DNA from: Lachnoclostridium sp. An76
GTDB lineage: Bacteria; Bacillota; Clostridia; Lachnospirales; Lachnospiraceae
Direction of reading: 5' to 3'
DNA: 64,000 nucleotides
NCBI RefSeq assembly: GCF_002161355.1
Contig: NZ_NFHL01000002.1
Coordinates: 434,001-498,000, forward strand
Under the pieces are notes generated by a model. That model did no database searches. It was given only the letters and a program-made list of their open reading frames with translations, and was not told where the DNA came from. Below are positions 1-8,290 of this stretch, piece by piece. The position numbers and the translations under genes are program-made. How positions within the stretch are numbered: position 1 is the stretch's first letter; every line of letters begins with the position of its first letter.

Positions 1-429
1 GATCCTCATGTTCGGCGTCGTCTTCCTTGTGTCCAGAAGTCTGATCCCTGTGCCTTCAAGGAGCGATGCCACAGAATGGGTATACGACGCGATGCCACTC
101 ATCCTCTGGAGGAAGTTGAGCGCCACCCGCTCTCCTGAGAGGAGCACCCGGATATCCCCGGACACTCTGCCCATGAGCTGCCCCTTCTTCACTTCGTCTC
201 CGTCCTTGCAGTAAAACTCCGCCTGCGTCCCGCTGTCCAGGAGCTGGAATACTCTCCGGAACACATCCAGCCCGGCGACAATGCCGTCCTCCTTGCAGAT
301 CAGGTCCACTTCCCCGCGGACCGCTTCCTTCATCACTGCATTCGTGCTTACATCCTCGCTTGAAATATCTTCCTTCAGCGCTTCCAGGATCAGGTGGTCC
401 GCCTGGAGCGTCATTGTGATCTGATTCAT
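1..429 (-). CDS. nadC: NadC, quinolinate phosphoribosyltransferase, N-terminal part (cut by window edge)
   Basis: Nicotinate-nucleotide pyrophosphorylase (carboxylating) converts quinolinate and PRPP to nicotinate mononucleotide, the last step of the NAD de novo pathway begun by NadB and NadA. About 143 N-terminal residues are visible: the N-terminal domain with the family signature around GERVALNFLQRMSGIA and then LLDTRKTTP, which contributes to the active site. The C-terminal barrel lies outside the window. The ATG (429-427) overlaps the nadB stop as ATGA, so the two are probably translationally coupled in a nadA-nadB-nadC operon. The identification is firm; the gene is incomplete only because of the window boundary. 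Confidence 0.95.
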   Translation of the reverse strand, partial: MNQITMTLQADHLILEALKEDISSEDVSTNAVMKEAVRGEVDLICKEDGIVAGLDVFRRVFQLLDSGTQAEFYCKDGDEVKKGQLMGRVSGDIRVLLSGERVALNFLQRMSGIASYTHSVASLLEGTGIRLLDTRKTTPNMRI

Positions 430-1934
430 GCTATATCCTCTCTTTCATGTACTGTGTCTGGATCTGAATGTCCTGTATCTGAATATTCCACACCTGAATG
501 TACTTTATCCGAAACCGTCCAGCCCCTGTCCCGGCAGATCTTATCCGCTGCCCTGCGGGCAAATACAAGACTCTCCAGGAGCGAATTGCTGGCGAGGCGG
601 TTTGCGCCGTGGACGCCGTTGCAGCTCGTCTCCCCCGCGGCGTACAGATGTTCCATGGACGTCCGGCTGTCGCTGTCCACCCAGATGCCGCCCATAAAAT
701 AATGCTGCGCCGGGACAACCGGGATCGGTTCCTTTGTAACGTCATACCCTTCTTCCAGACAGTGCCGGTAAATATTCGGAAAATGCTTCAGGATCTTTTC
801 CTTATCGATCCCTGCCATGGACAGCCAGACATGGTCTGTACCGTCCTTTTTCATCTGCTCCCGGATCGCCGCGGTCACCACATCGCGGGGCAGGAGCTCG
901 TTGACGAACCGCTCGCCGTCTTTATTGAGAAGGACTGCGCCTTCTCCGCGCACAGACTCAGAGATCAGGAATCTCCGCCCCGGCTTCTTCGAATACAGCG
1001 TAGTCGGATGGATCTGTACATAATCCAGATGTTCCAGCCGGATGCCGTGCTTCTTCGCGATCGTCAGGGCGTCCCCGGTCAGATGCGGGAAATTCGTGGA
1101 GTGCTCATACCTGCCTCCGATCCCGCCGGTGGCGAGGATGGTATCCTTGGCATAAATCCGGATCCGCTTCCGCGCAGAAGGCTGCCCGGCGTGATCCTGC
1201 CCTGTGGCTTCCCTCTCCGCGCCTCTCTCCGTCTCCTCCGCAATGATCCCCCTGCATCTGCCGTTGCTGACGATGATGTCCGTCATAGCAGTATACTCCC
1301 GGATCTCTACGTTATCAAGCTCACGCACCCGGGCGAGGAGCCTGCTTGTGATCTCTTTTCCTGTCACATCCTCATGGAAAAGGATGCGCGGCCTTGAGTG
1401 CGCTCCCTCTCTTGTGAATGCATAGCCCCTGAGCAGCCCTTCTTTTTCTGTATCCTGCTCCGCTTCCCGCCCGCTCCCGGCCGGCGGATCTCCGGCTTTG
1501 GGATCTCCATCTTTCAGATTCCCGTTATTTTCATCCTCACCTGCCGTATCTGACATCGCGCGCTGGAACTCTACACCGTATCCGATCAGGTCCCGGATCA
1601 CGGACTGGGAACTCCGGATCATGATATCCACGGACTCCTTTCGGTTCTCATAGTGCCCGGCTCTCATCGTGTCTTCAAAATAACTGCTGTAATCTTCCTC
1701 ATTTCTGAGCACACAGATCCCGCCCTGCGCGAGGAAGGAATCACTGCTCTCCACATCGGACTTTGTGATCATGATGATCTTTTTGTCCCGCGGCAGGTTC
1801 AGCGCGCTGTAAAGCCCCGCCACACCGGTCCCCGCGATCACGACATCCGCATATTCTTTTCTTTCTTCTGTGTCCATCCTTACTGCCTCTTTTCTTATAA
1901 TCACTGTCCCCGCCGGCTTCCGCGGGGCGGTCAT
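426..1934 (-). CDS. nadB: L-aspartate oxidase NadB
   Basis: FAD-dependent enzyme that oxidises L-aspartate to iminoaspartate, which NadA condenses with dihydroxyacetone phosphate to quinolinate. The N-terminal Rossmann motif is visible (ADVVIAGTGVAGLYSALNL), followed by SDSFLAQGGI, the HSRPRILF region with DVTG, the GGIGGRYEHSTN segment, and the C-terminal VHGANRLASNSLLE signature. Two low-complexity, charged insertions sit near residues 130-165 (rich in G, D, E, K) and around residue 240; these are unusual for the family. The ATG at 1934 follows the nadA stop by three bases with AGAGGA in front; an alternative ATG lies at 1877. Its stop overlaps the nadC start. Confident assignment. Confidence 0.95.
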   Translation of the reverse strand: MTAPRKPAGTVIIRKEAVRMDTEERKEYADVVIAGTGVAGLYSALNLPRDKKIIMITKSDVESSDSFLAQGGICVLRNEEDYSSYFEDTMRAGHYENRKESVDIMIRSSQSVIRDLIGYGVEFQRAMSDTAGEDENNGNLKDGDPKAGDPPAGSGREAEQDTEKEGLLRGYAFTREGAHSRPRILFHEDVTGKEITSRLLARVRELDNVEIREYTAMTDIIVSNGRCRGIIAEETERGAEREATGQDHAGQPSARKRIRIYAKDTILATGGIGGRYEHSTNFPHLTGDALTIAKKHGIRLEHLDYVQIHPTTLYSKKPGRRFLISESVRGEGAVLLNKDGERFVNELLPRDVVTAAIREQMKKDGTDHVWLSMAGIDKEKILKHFPNIYRHCLEEGYDVTKEPIPVVPAQHYFMGGIWVDSDSRTSMEHLYAAGETSCNGVHGANRLASNSLLESLVFARRAADKICRDRGWTVSDKVHSGVEYSDTGHSDPDTVHEREDIA

Positions 1935-1937
1935 CTG

Positions 1938-2873
1938 TTATCCTCTGGCCGGTCCTGCTGTCTGCTTTGTTCCCGCCAGTTCAAGCATCCGCGCCAGAGG
2001 CCTTTTCGCCTCCTTGCGGACATTTCCGGTGACATCCATCTCATTTTCCCCGGTCTTCAGCACATGGAGCACCTTTTCAAGTATGATCAGCTTCATATCC
2101 ATGCACACGGGCTCTGTCTGCGTAAAATAAAATCTCTTCTGAGGATATCTCTTCTCCAGTTCATACCGGACGCCGTTTTCCGTGCACACGATAAACTCCT
2201 CCGCACTGCTCTCTCCCGCGTATCTGATAATACCGGATGTACTGCCCACATAGTCTGACATCCTGCAGAGCGCTTCCGTGCATTCCGGGTGGGTCAGCAC
2301 TTCCGCGCCCGGATGCTCTGCCTTCGCCTTCTGAACTTCTTCCGGGGAGATCTGTTCATGGACCGGGCAGCACCCTTCATTAAAGATAAAATGCTTCTCC
2401 GGCACCTGCTCCGCCACGAACCGCGCCAGATTTCGGTCCGGGATAAAGAAGATATCCCGGTTCGGCAGCGCCCGCACGATATCCACTGCATTCGCGGACG
2501 TCACACAGACGTCAGAATACCGCTTTAACTCTGCCGTGGAATTGATATAGCATACCACCGCCAGATCGTCATACTGCTCTCTCATGCGGCGGATCGTCTC
2601 CGCGTCCGCCATATGCGCCATGGCACAGTCCGCGCACGGGTCCGGCATGAGCACCGTTTTATCCGGGTTCAGGATCTTCGCGCTCTCGCCCATGAAGGAC
2701 ACCCCGCAGAACACGATTGTCTGCTGTTCGAGCCCCACTGCCATTTTGCTCAGGTAATAAGAATCGCCTATATAATCTGCAATTTCCTGCACCTCGTCCG
2801 GCACATAGTAGTGAGCCAGGATCACTGCGTTCTTCTCCCTTTTTAATTGTTCGATCTCTTCCTTAACCGTCAT
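1938..2873 (-). CDS. nadA: Quinolinate synthase NadA
   Basis: 4Fe-4S enzyme making quinolinate from iminoaspartate and dihydroxyacetone phosphate. The HYYVPDEVQEIADYIGDSYYLS start is typical; candidate cluster cysteines are in FCGVSFMGES, NEGCCPVHEQ and HPECTEALC, and the substrate-binding MPDPCADCAMA region is present. The frame stays open to 2933, but the upstream codons overlap the promoter, and AGAGGTG sits five bases before the ATG at 2873 (MTVKEEIEQL), so that start is chosen. First gene of the nad operon. Length about 311 residues, normal for the family. Confidence 0.95.
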   Translation of the reverse strand: MTVKEEIEQLKREKNAVILAHYYVPDEVQEIADYIGDSYYLSKMAVGLEQQTIVFCGVSFMGESAKILNPDKTVLMPDPCADCAMAHMADAETIRRMREQYDDLAVVCYINSTAELKRYSDVCVTSANAVDIVRALPNRDIFFIPDRNLARFVAEQVPEKHFIFNEGCCPVHEQISPEEVQKAKAEHPGAEVLTHPECTEALCRMSDYVGSTSGIIRYAGESSAEEFIVCTENGVRYELEKRYPQKRFYFTQTEPVCMDMKLIILEKVLHVLKTGENEMDVTGNVRKEAKRPLARMLELAGTKQTAGPARG

Positions 2874-2904
2874 ATGTACACCTCTTTTTCCACTCATGGT
2901 GCCC

Positions 2905-2933
2905 ATTATAGCATCTGGTTTTGCATGTGACAA
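2905..2933 (-). promoter_or_regulatory. Promoter of the nadABC operon
   Basis: On the minus strand TTGTCA (2933-2928) and a perfect TATAAT (2910-2905) are separated by 17 bases, about 30 bases upstream of the nadA start at 2873. No obvious NiaR-type double site was recognised nearby. Confidence 0.75.
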
Positions 2934-2990
2934 GACAGATGAATTTACAAAAATTTCACAGCGGGCAGGGTCTTTTTGTCACTATTGCGC

Positions 2991-3045
2991 AAAAAAGCCG
3001 TACCAGCGCTGTCCCCCTTTACGGAAGCCCGCCGCTGATACGGCT
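2991..3045 (-). terminator. Rho-independent terminator of the NYN-protein gene
   Basis: Read on the minus strand, AGCCGTATCAGCG pairs with CGCTGGTACGGCT (one mismatch) across a loop of about 24 bases and is followed by six T residues. It lies about 80 bases after the stop of the gene at 3124-4092 and insulates it from the nadA promoter. Confidence 0.75.
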
Positions 3046-3123
3046 TTCTCCTCCCGGCCTTCTGGCAGTCTCTGCCTGCCGGGATGTTTTTCTTTTTTCT
3101 CACTTATTTGCTATCCATGACTC

Positions 3124-4092
3124 TCATTCATCGCTCATATATACGGCCCTTGTCCGCTCTCCGTCTTCCACGATCTGCACATTCGGGAAGCTCTGGATAT
3201 ACTGCTTGAACTGGGAGAAACCATAATCCCTAACCTTGAAGTTCCCGAACCGGGCGCGGATCCGGTTGCCCAGGGAACCGAGAGAGATCCCGTATCTCCC
3301 GTTCGCCTGGATCTGCCGGAGGATATATTCCTCCACCATCTCCTGCCTGCTCTTATCCTCGTAGAGCGTGACTGACACTTTCGTCCCTTCCTGGATGAGC
3401 TTCAGCTTGGGCAGGGTCTCCAGGAATTTAGACAGCAGGCTGTAACCGTAACGGCGCACATCGAAATCCGGATACAGCTTGACCAGACGGCTGCCGACTT
3501 CCCCGAGCCCGGTCTCCCTGTCATTGTTCTGGTTCTCCGTAATGATCTTGACCACAGCCTCCTCGATCTGTTCCTTGGACGCAGCAGTGTCCTTTTTCCG
3601 TTCCTTCCCATGGTGCTGATGGGGTGTCCCTTTTTCTTCCTTCTCGTCCTTGTCTGTATTATCTTCGAGCAGGAGCTCCAGCACGGTAAAGATATCGCAC
3701 GCCTTGCGGAAGGGTGACGGCGTCTTGTCCTCGCCCATGCCGATCACTGTCTTTCCGCTCTCCCTTAACCGGCTCGCCAGCTTCGTAAAGTCGCTGTCGC
3801 TGGACACCAGGCAGAATCCTTCCAGCTCGCTCGTATAGAGCATGTCCATGGCGTCGATGATCATCGCGGAGTCCGTGGCGTTTTTCCCTGTCGTATAGCT
3901 GAACTGCTGGATCGGCGTGATGGAATTCTGCAGGAGCTCTTCCTTCCAGCTGGCATTGTTCGTCTTTGTCCAGTCTCCGTAAATCCTCTTGTATGTCACA
4001 TTGCCGTACTTGGACAGCTCGTCCAGTATGGGCTTGATATATTTTGCAGACACATTGTCCGCGTCGATCAGAAGTGCGAATCGGTCTTCCAT
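3124..4092 (-). CDS. NYN domain protein with C-terminal OST-HTH/LOTUS domains
   Basis: Predicted PIN-like (LabA/DUF88) nuclease-fold protein coupled to RNA-binding winged helices. Residues 1-140 form the NYN domain: ALLIDADNVS at the start, ATDSAMIIDAMDMLY in the middle and LVSSDSDFTKLA, giving the acidic residues expected to bind metal. After a charged linker (about 150-175) two OST-HTH domains follow (about 180-245 and 250-320). Such proteins are thought to act on RNA; the substrate here is unknown. The start overlaps the end of the YfcE-type gene by 25 bases, so the two are co-transcribed. Domain call is strong, function is inferred. Confidence 0.85.
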   Translation of the reverse strand: MEDRFALLIDADNVSAKYIKPILDELSKYGNVTYKRIYGDWTKTNNASWKEELLQNSITPIQQFSYTTGKNATDSAMIIDAMDMLYTSELEGFCLVSSDSDFTKLASRLRESGKTVIGMGEDKTPSPFRKACDIFTVLELLLEDNTDKDEKEEKGTPHQHHGKERKKDTAASKEQIEEAVVKIITENQNNDRETGLGEVGSRLVKLYPDFDVRRYGYSLLSKFLETLPKLKLIQEGTKVSVTLYEDKSRQEMVEEYILRQIQANGRYGISLGSLGNRIRARFGNFKVRDYGFSQFKQYIQSFPNVQIVEDGERTRAVYMSDE

Positions 4093-4700
4093 GTCATGTA
4101 TTCCTCCCCCTCAAGATTTTTCCAGATAAATGCTCCGTCCTCCCAGACCATATAGCTGTGGGCGGAGCCTTCTTTCGGTATGGACACAGACCCCGGGTTC
4201 AGATATCGGCATGTCCTGCCATTCATATCCAGGATCTCCTCGCACGCCGGGATGTGTGTATGCCCGTTCAGCAGGATATCCCCGTCTTTCAGCGGCGGGA
4301 GATGATGCGGGCTGTACACGTGTCCGTGTGTGGCAAATACCGTGGTCAGCCGCAGGCCGTGCCGCCCGGCATCTCCGTCCTCTGTCCCGGATGATCCCGG
4401 GGAAGCCGTGCAGGGCAGTTCCAGCAGGCAGTATTCCGCCATGATGGGGAAATCCAGCACCATCTGGTCCACCTCTGTGTCACAGTTTCCCCTCACGCAG
4501 AGCAGGTCCTCTTTCAGGGGATTGAGCATGGCAATGACCTCTTTAGGCGCATATCCCTCCGGCAGGTCATTCCTCGGTCCGTGGTACAGGATATCGCCGA
4601 GAAGGAGCAGCCGCTGCGCACCTTCCCTCTCATATGCGCGGAGCATCTGTCCGCAGTACAAGGCGGAGCCGTGGATATCTGACGCGATCATAAGTTTCAT
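4068..4700 (-). CDS. YfcE/MJ0936-type metallophosphodiesterase
   Basis: Calcineurin-like phosphoesterase of the small YfcE family, hydrolysing phosphodiester bonds with two metals. All blocks are visible: SDIHGS near residue 8, LLGDILYHG, VRGNCD, ATHGHVYSP and NGHTHIPAC. About 210 residues; a family member is usually about 180, and the extra length is a short Gly/Ser/Asp-rich insertion near residue 105. AAGGAGG lies nine bases upstream of the ATG at 4700. It is the first gene of a two-gene unit with the NYN protein and has a near-consensus promoter. Confidence 0.85.
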   Translation of the reverse strand: MKLMIASDIHGSALYCGQMLRAYEREGAQRLLLLGDILYHGPRNDLPEGYAPKEVIAMLNPLKEDLLCVRGNCDTEVDQMVLDFPIMAEYCLLELPCTASPGSSGTEDGDAGRHGLRLTTVFATHGHVYSPHHLPPLKDGDILLNGHTHIPACEEILDMNGRTCRYLNPGSVSIPKEGSAHSYMVWEDGAFIWKNLEGEEYMTWKTDSHF

Positions 4701-4731
4701 CTATATAAACCTCCTTGATTTTCCTTGTTCC

Positions 4732-4760
4732 ATTATATCTGCCGCGGGAAAATGCGTCAA
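4732..4760 (-). promoter_or_regulatory. Promoter of the yfcE-like / NYN unit
   Basis: Minus-strand TTGACG (4760-4755), 17-base spacer, TATAAT (4737-4732). It abuts the direct repeats at 4761-4812. Confidence 0.75.
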
Positions 4761-4812
4761 CCGCAGGAACTTTTCACCGCAGGAACTTTTCAGCACTGCG
4801 GGAACTTTTTCA
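4761..4812. repeat. Three tandem 16-17 bp repeats between divergent promoters
   Basis: CCGCAGGAACTTTTCA occurs twice head to tail (4761-4776, 4777-4792) and a variant CTGCGGGAACTTTTTCA follows at 4796-4812. A weaker fourth version may overlap the -35 side of the yfcE-like promoter. The array sits exactly between the promoter of that gene and the start region of rplY/ctc, which suggests binding sites for a regulator, although simple duplication is possible. Confidence 0.7.
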
Positions 4813-4819
4813 ACACCCC

Positions 4820-4843
4820 TTGACAACGGTGCTATAGTATAAG
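4820..4843 (+). promoter_or_regulatory. Possible promoter region of rplY/ctc
   Basis: A perfect TTGACA at 4820-4825 is followed by TATAGTATAAG at 4833-4843, but the spacing (7 or 12 bases) is too short for a standard sigma-A promoter. The true promoter may use only one of these elements. The coding start is 90 bases further on. Confidence 0.3.
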
Positions 4844-4933
4844 TGTAGCAAGGAAATACACTTAACAAAACCTCTTTGTTATGGCAAAGTTGAAGGCTGC
4901 TAAGCGTGATTCAGTGATTGGAGGAAAAGATAA

Positions 4934-5527
4934 ATGAATACTTTAAAAGCTGAAAAAAGAGACATGACGATCAAAGCCAAAAAACTTAGACGCGAAGGAT
5001 TTGTTACAGGCAATCTTTTCGGGCGCGAGATGAAAGAGTCCATCCCTCTTAAGATGGAAAAAGGCGCTGTGGAACGCCTGCTCAAAGACGAGGGCAAAGG
5101 CGGAAGGGTACGCCTCGAGGTAGAGGGCGAAGCCTATGACGCCCTGATCAAAGAAGTAGATTACAACCCGCTCAAAGGCTGGGTTGATGAGATTGATTTC
5201 CAGGCGCTGGTCAGCACGGAGAAGGTACACTCATCCGCTGAGATCCACCTGGTAAATGCGGACAAGCTGGCCGCGGGAGTTCCGCAGCAGATGCTCCATG
5301 AAGTAGAATTTAAGGCTCTGCCCGCCGCTCTGGTCGAGAAGATCGAGCTGGATATCGGCGACCTGAAAGTCGGCGACACGATCCGCGTGAAAGACCTTGA
5401 TATCGCAAAGGATAAAGACGTAGATCTGAGCACGGACCTGGAGACAACCGTTGTCACTGTCACAGAAGTCCGCGGCGCGGCTGCTGATGCAGAGGCGGAA
5501 GAAACTGAGGAAGAGGCGGCGGAATAA
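4934..5527 (+). CDS. rplY: 50S ribosomal protein L25 / general stress protein Ctc
   Basis: Binds 5S rRNA in the large subunit. The protein has the L25 N-terminal domain (about residues 1-90, starting LKAEKRDMTIKAKKLRREGFV) and the TL5/Ctc C-terminal beta domain (about 95-180, with the ELDIGDLKVGDTIRVKDL stretch), ending in an acidic tail of Glu and Ala typical of Ctc proteins. GGAGG lies nine bases before the ATG. The gene stands alone, with a strong terminator after it and repeats in its upstream region. In Bacillus the homologue is a stress gene; regulation here is unknown. Confidence 0.92.
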   Translation: MNTLKAEKRDMTIKAKKLRREGFVTGNLFGREMKESIPLKMEKGAVERLLKDEGKGGRVRLEVEGEAYDALIKEVDYNPLKGWVDEIDFQALVSTEKVHSSAEIHLVNADKLAAGVPQQMLHEVEFKALPAALVEKIELDIGDLKVGDTIRVKDLDIAKDKDVDLSTDLETTVVTVTEVRGAAADAEAEETEEEAAE

Positions 5528-5624
5528 CAGGCCGGGAAATCGGATAGACCGGGAAGCCGGTCGCTGCTGAAAGAGTCCGGTTATGAAAAGAAGCCCTCTC
5601 TCATAAGGATAGAAATGACATTCA

Positions 5625-5670
5625 AAAAAGGGACTGTGTGGAAATTTCTGTTTCCGCGCAGTCCCTTTTG
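5625..5670 (+). terminator. Terminator of rplY/ctc
   Basis: AAAAGGGACTG pairs with CAGTCCCTTTT around a 22-base interior that can pair further (TGTGG with CCGCG). It lies about 100 bases after the rplY stop. Confidence 0.8.
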
Positions 5671-5770
5671 TATGCATAAGATTTGAAGTTAATCCCGCTT
5701 TCCTACTCTTCTCCCGTCACTTCCCGATAAGCATCTGAGCCGGCATCCTCCCACGCCAACCTACGCCAAA

Positions 5771-5804
5771 GCGGTGAACTGCAGCTCCAACTGCAGTTCA
5801 CCGC
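5771..5804 (-). terminator. Perfect 14-bp hairpin after the GH13 remnant
   Basis: GCGGTGAACTGCAG and its exact complement enclose a six-base loop, starting 14 bases after the stop of the GH13 remnant. Only a short T stretch follows on the minus strand, so termination is likely but not certain. Confidence 0.6.
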
Positions 5805-5817
5805 CCGTACTTTGTTC

Positions 5818-7116
5818 TTATTTATACCACACAGCGGCCTCATAAGGCTTCAGCACCATCGCTGCGCCCTCCGTCGTTTCTTCTCCCTGATAATTTCCGA
5901 GCACCTTGCGGAATCCTTCCAGCTCAGGCGCGCCTTTCCACGTATATTCCTTTCCATAGAAATTCGCGATCATGACCAGTTCATGCCCTTCGTATGTCCT
6001 GCGGTAAGCGAACACAGACGGGTCATGCTCCGCCAGAGGCTCGATGTCTCCGTAAGCGATCACATCCAGCTCTTTTCTCTGTGCGATAAGCTTCTGATAA
6101 TAATGGAAGATGGAATCCTCATCCTTCAGCTGGTCAGCCGCATTGACCCTGACATGGTTGCCGTTGACCGCGATCCACGGTTCTGCGCTGTCCTCCGCGG
6201 CAAAGCCCGCGTATCTGAAATCATCCCACTGCATCGGCGTGCGCCCGTTGTCCCTGGAGTGCACCTGCACGATGCGCAGCGCGTCTGACGGGGACATGCC
6301 CTTGTCCTGGAGGATCTGATAATGGTTTAAGCTCTCCACGTCGCGGAACTGCGAGATGGCCGTGAAATCCGTGTTCGTCATGCCGATTTCCTCGCCCTGG
6401 TACACATACGGCGTGCCTCTCAGGCAGTGGATGACCGTTCCCAGCATCTTCGCGGATTCCTTCCAGTATTTCCCTTCGTCTCCGAAACGGGATACTACAC
6501 GGGGCTGGTCATGGTTGCACCAGAAGACCGCATTCCATGCATTGTGCTCCGCCATCTTTGTCTGCCACTCAAAGAGGATATCCTTCAGCTTCTGGAAATC
6601 CGCAGGCACGAGCACCCATTTCTCATTGCCCATAAAATCCACTTTCAGGTGATGGAAGCTGAATACCATGGACAGCTCCCCTGTATCCCGTCCCGCGTAC
6701 TGATAGCAGTTCTCAATGGATGTGCTGGACATCTCGCCCACAGTCACGATCTCCGCGTCCGTGCCGAATGTCATGTCATGGAGTTCTTTCAGATATTTAT
6801 GGATGTTAGGGCCGTCCGGTTTCCCCTTGCGGAAGAAAAAGAAATCCTTGTAATATTGATCCCCTTCCATCGCTTTCCGGAACCACTCATGGCGCGTGGA
6901 CACATGATTGAAAACCATATCAAACATCAGCCCGATGCCGCGCTTATCCGCCTCGGCGATCAGCTCCTCCACGTCAGCCATCGTGCCGTAGCGCGGATCG
7001 ATATTATAATAATCCTCCACATCATAGCCATTGTCATTCTGCGGCGATACAAAAAACGGCGTCAGCCAGATATAGTCAGCACCAAGCTCTTTGATATAAT
7101 CCAGCTTCCCGATCAC
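5818..7116 (-). pseudogene. Trehalose-6-phosphate hydrolase / GH13 glucosidase remnant lacking the catalytic nucleophile
   Basis: Clear GH13 enzyme of the TreC/oligo-1,6-glucosidase group: WLTPFFVSPQNDNGYDV, MVFNHVS near residue 70, VGEMSS near 128, CNHDQPR, and a normal C-terminal domain. Intact relatives have about 550 residues; here 432 remain. The first ~30 residues are gone and the frame begins at a GTG directly behind the PTS remnant. At residue ~102 (about 6810) the text jumps from the first KPDGP motif to the NIHKYLKEL block, removing the segment that normally carries the GFRxDV nucleophile aspartate. The deletion is in frame, so a protein could still be made, but it should be inactive. 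Neighbours (PTS remnant, treR) place it in a former trehalose operon. Confidence 0.85.
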
Positions 7117-7484
7117 CCCACATTTCGGAAGCCCAGTACAAGACCTCCGCAGATCAGGGCCGGGATCAGCGGTGCAAAGATCTCTCCCAGAGCGCCCATG
7201 ATCTTCTGCACCGGATTCTGGTTCGTCTTTGCCGCCGCCTTCACCGCATCCTTGCTCACGCCCTCGATCCCTGCGTAAGCCGTAAACTCATTGTAAAATG
7301 AAGCCACATCATTCCCGATGATGACCTGGTACTGTCCTGCCTGTGTAAATGTCCCTTTTACGCTGGGCAGGTTTTCGATTTCCTCCTCATTCGCCTTCTT
7401 CGAGTCGACCAGGACAAAACGCATCCATGCATCTTTGGCGGTTTTATCCAAAAATCCCAGGCAATTTACAGTAAAACTGCCCAA
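7113..7484 (-). pseudogene. PTS trehalose-type EIIBC remnant
   Basis: The fragment shows the end of an EIIB domain (VKGTFTQAGQYQVIIGN, then FTAYAGIEGVSKDAVKAAA) and the first membrane segment of EIIC (KIMGALGEIFAPLIPALICGG), then stops. A normal EIIBC has about 470-650 residues; only about 123 codons remain. The EIIB phosphorylation-site cysteine block that should precede MRFVL is absent, so a second deletion removed it. The frame ends in TGA overlapping the GTG of the GH13 remnant, a junction created by deletion of most of EIIC plus the 5' end of the hydrolase. The only start in frame is a TTG without a good ribosome site. Confidence 0.85.
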
Positions 7485-7504
7485 TCATTTCTGAGCATTT
7501 TCTC

Positions 7505-7532
7505 TTGATTTTCCTTCTCATCGTTTTATAAT
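7505..7532 (+). promoter_or_regulatory. Promoter of treR
   Basis: TTGATT (7505-7510), 16-base spacer, TATAAT (7527-7532), 33 bases before the treR start. No palindromic TreR operator was recognised in the divergent region. Confidence 0.7.
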
Positions 7533-7564
7533 AAAAATAGATGTTTAAACAAGGGGTTTTTACT

Positions 7565-8290
7565 ATGCCGAAAGCTATCTATGACCATATTTACAAAGAC
7601 CTGAAAGAAAAGATCGAGACCGAAGTGTACGCCTACCAGGAGATGCTCCCCTCGGAAAACACGCTCGTCCGGGAGTATGGCTGTTCCCGCAACACCGTGC
7701 GCCGGGCGATCGCTGAGCTGACGGCGGACGGCTATGTACAGCCCATGCACGGCAAAGGCGTCCGCAATATTTTCCAGCCGGTGGAGCAGGCAGCCTACAC
7801 GGTGGGCGGGATCGAGTCCTTCAAGGAATCCTCCATCCGCAATAAAAAACAGGCTTACACCCGGACCCTGCAGTTCACGGACATCACAGCGGACGAAAAG
7901 ATCGCAAAAAAAACAGGATTCCGCAAAGGAACCCTGCTCCTCTATATCCAGAGGCTCCGTTTCCTGAACGGGATCCCTCTGATCCTGGACCACAATTATT
8001 TTCTGAAAGACGCTGTCCCCGGGCTCACCCCGGAGATCGCCTCCCAGTCTGTCTACGAGTACCTGGAAGGCACCGTGGGGCTTACCATTGCCACCAGCAA
8101 GCGGACCCTCACCGTAGAGCACGTCACCCAGATCGACGAAAAATACATCGACCTGAAAGGCTACAACTGCATGGCCGTCATCACGAGCCAGACCTTTGAC
8201 GACAATGGGATCCAGTTTGAATACACACAGTCACGGCATCATCCGGACTATTTTCAGTTCCAGGATGTGGCGACGCGAAAGACGCGCTGA
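7565..8290 (+). CDS. treR: GntR-family trehalose operon repressor TreR
   Basis: HTH regulator of the HutC/TreR group. Residues 1-70 are a GntR winged helix (PSENTLVREYGCSRNTVRRAIAELTADGYV, then the GKGV wing); the rest is a UTRA effector domain (LLYIQRLRFLNGIPLILDHNYF) that in relatives binds trehalose-6-phosphate. The ATG at 7565 is preceded by AAGGGG; eight upstream codons are in frame but lack a ribosome site. The gene appears intact even though its presumed targets are destroyed. The 3' end overlaps the convergent CmpB-like gene by 110 bases. Confidence 0.85.
   Translation: MPKAIYDHIYKDLKEKIETEVYAYQEMLPSENTLVREYGCSRNTVRRAIAELTADGYVQPMHGKGVRNIFQPVEQAAYTVGGIESFKESSIRNKKQAYTRTLQFTDITADEKIAKKTGFRKGTLLLYIQRLRFLNGIPLILDHNYFLKDAVPGLTPEIASQSVYEYLEGTVGLTIATSKRTLTVEHVTQIDEKYIDLKGYNCMAVITSQTFDDNGIQFEYTQSRHHPDYFQFQDVATRKTR

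Noticed and set aside
498-1397. Long plus-strand ORF (299 codons) opposite nadB
   Set aside because: It is the antisense shadow of a well-supported gene, has no ribosome site and low-complexity composition.
4820-4843. Standard sigma-A promoter for rplY/ctc
   Set aside because: TTGACA and the TATA-like stretch are only 7-12 bases apart, so the region is listed only as a possible promoter.
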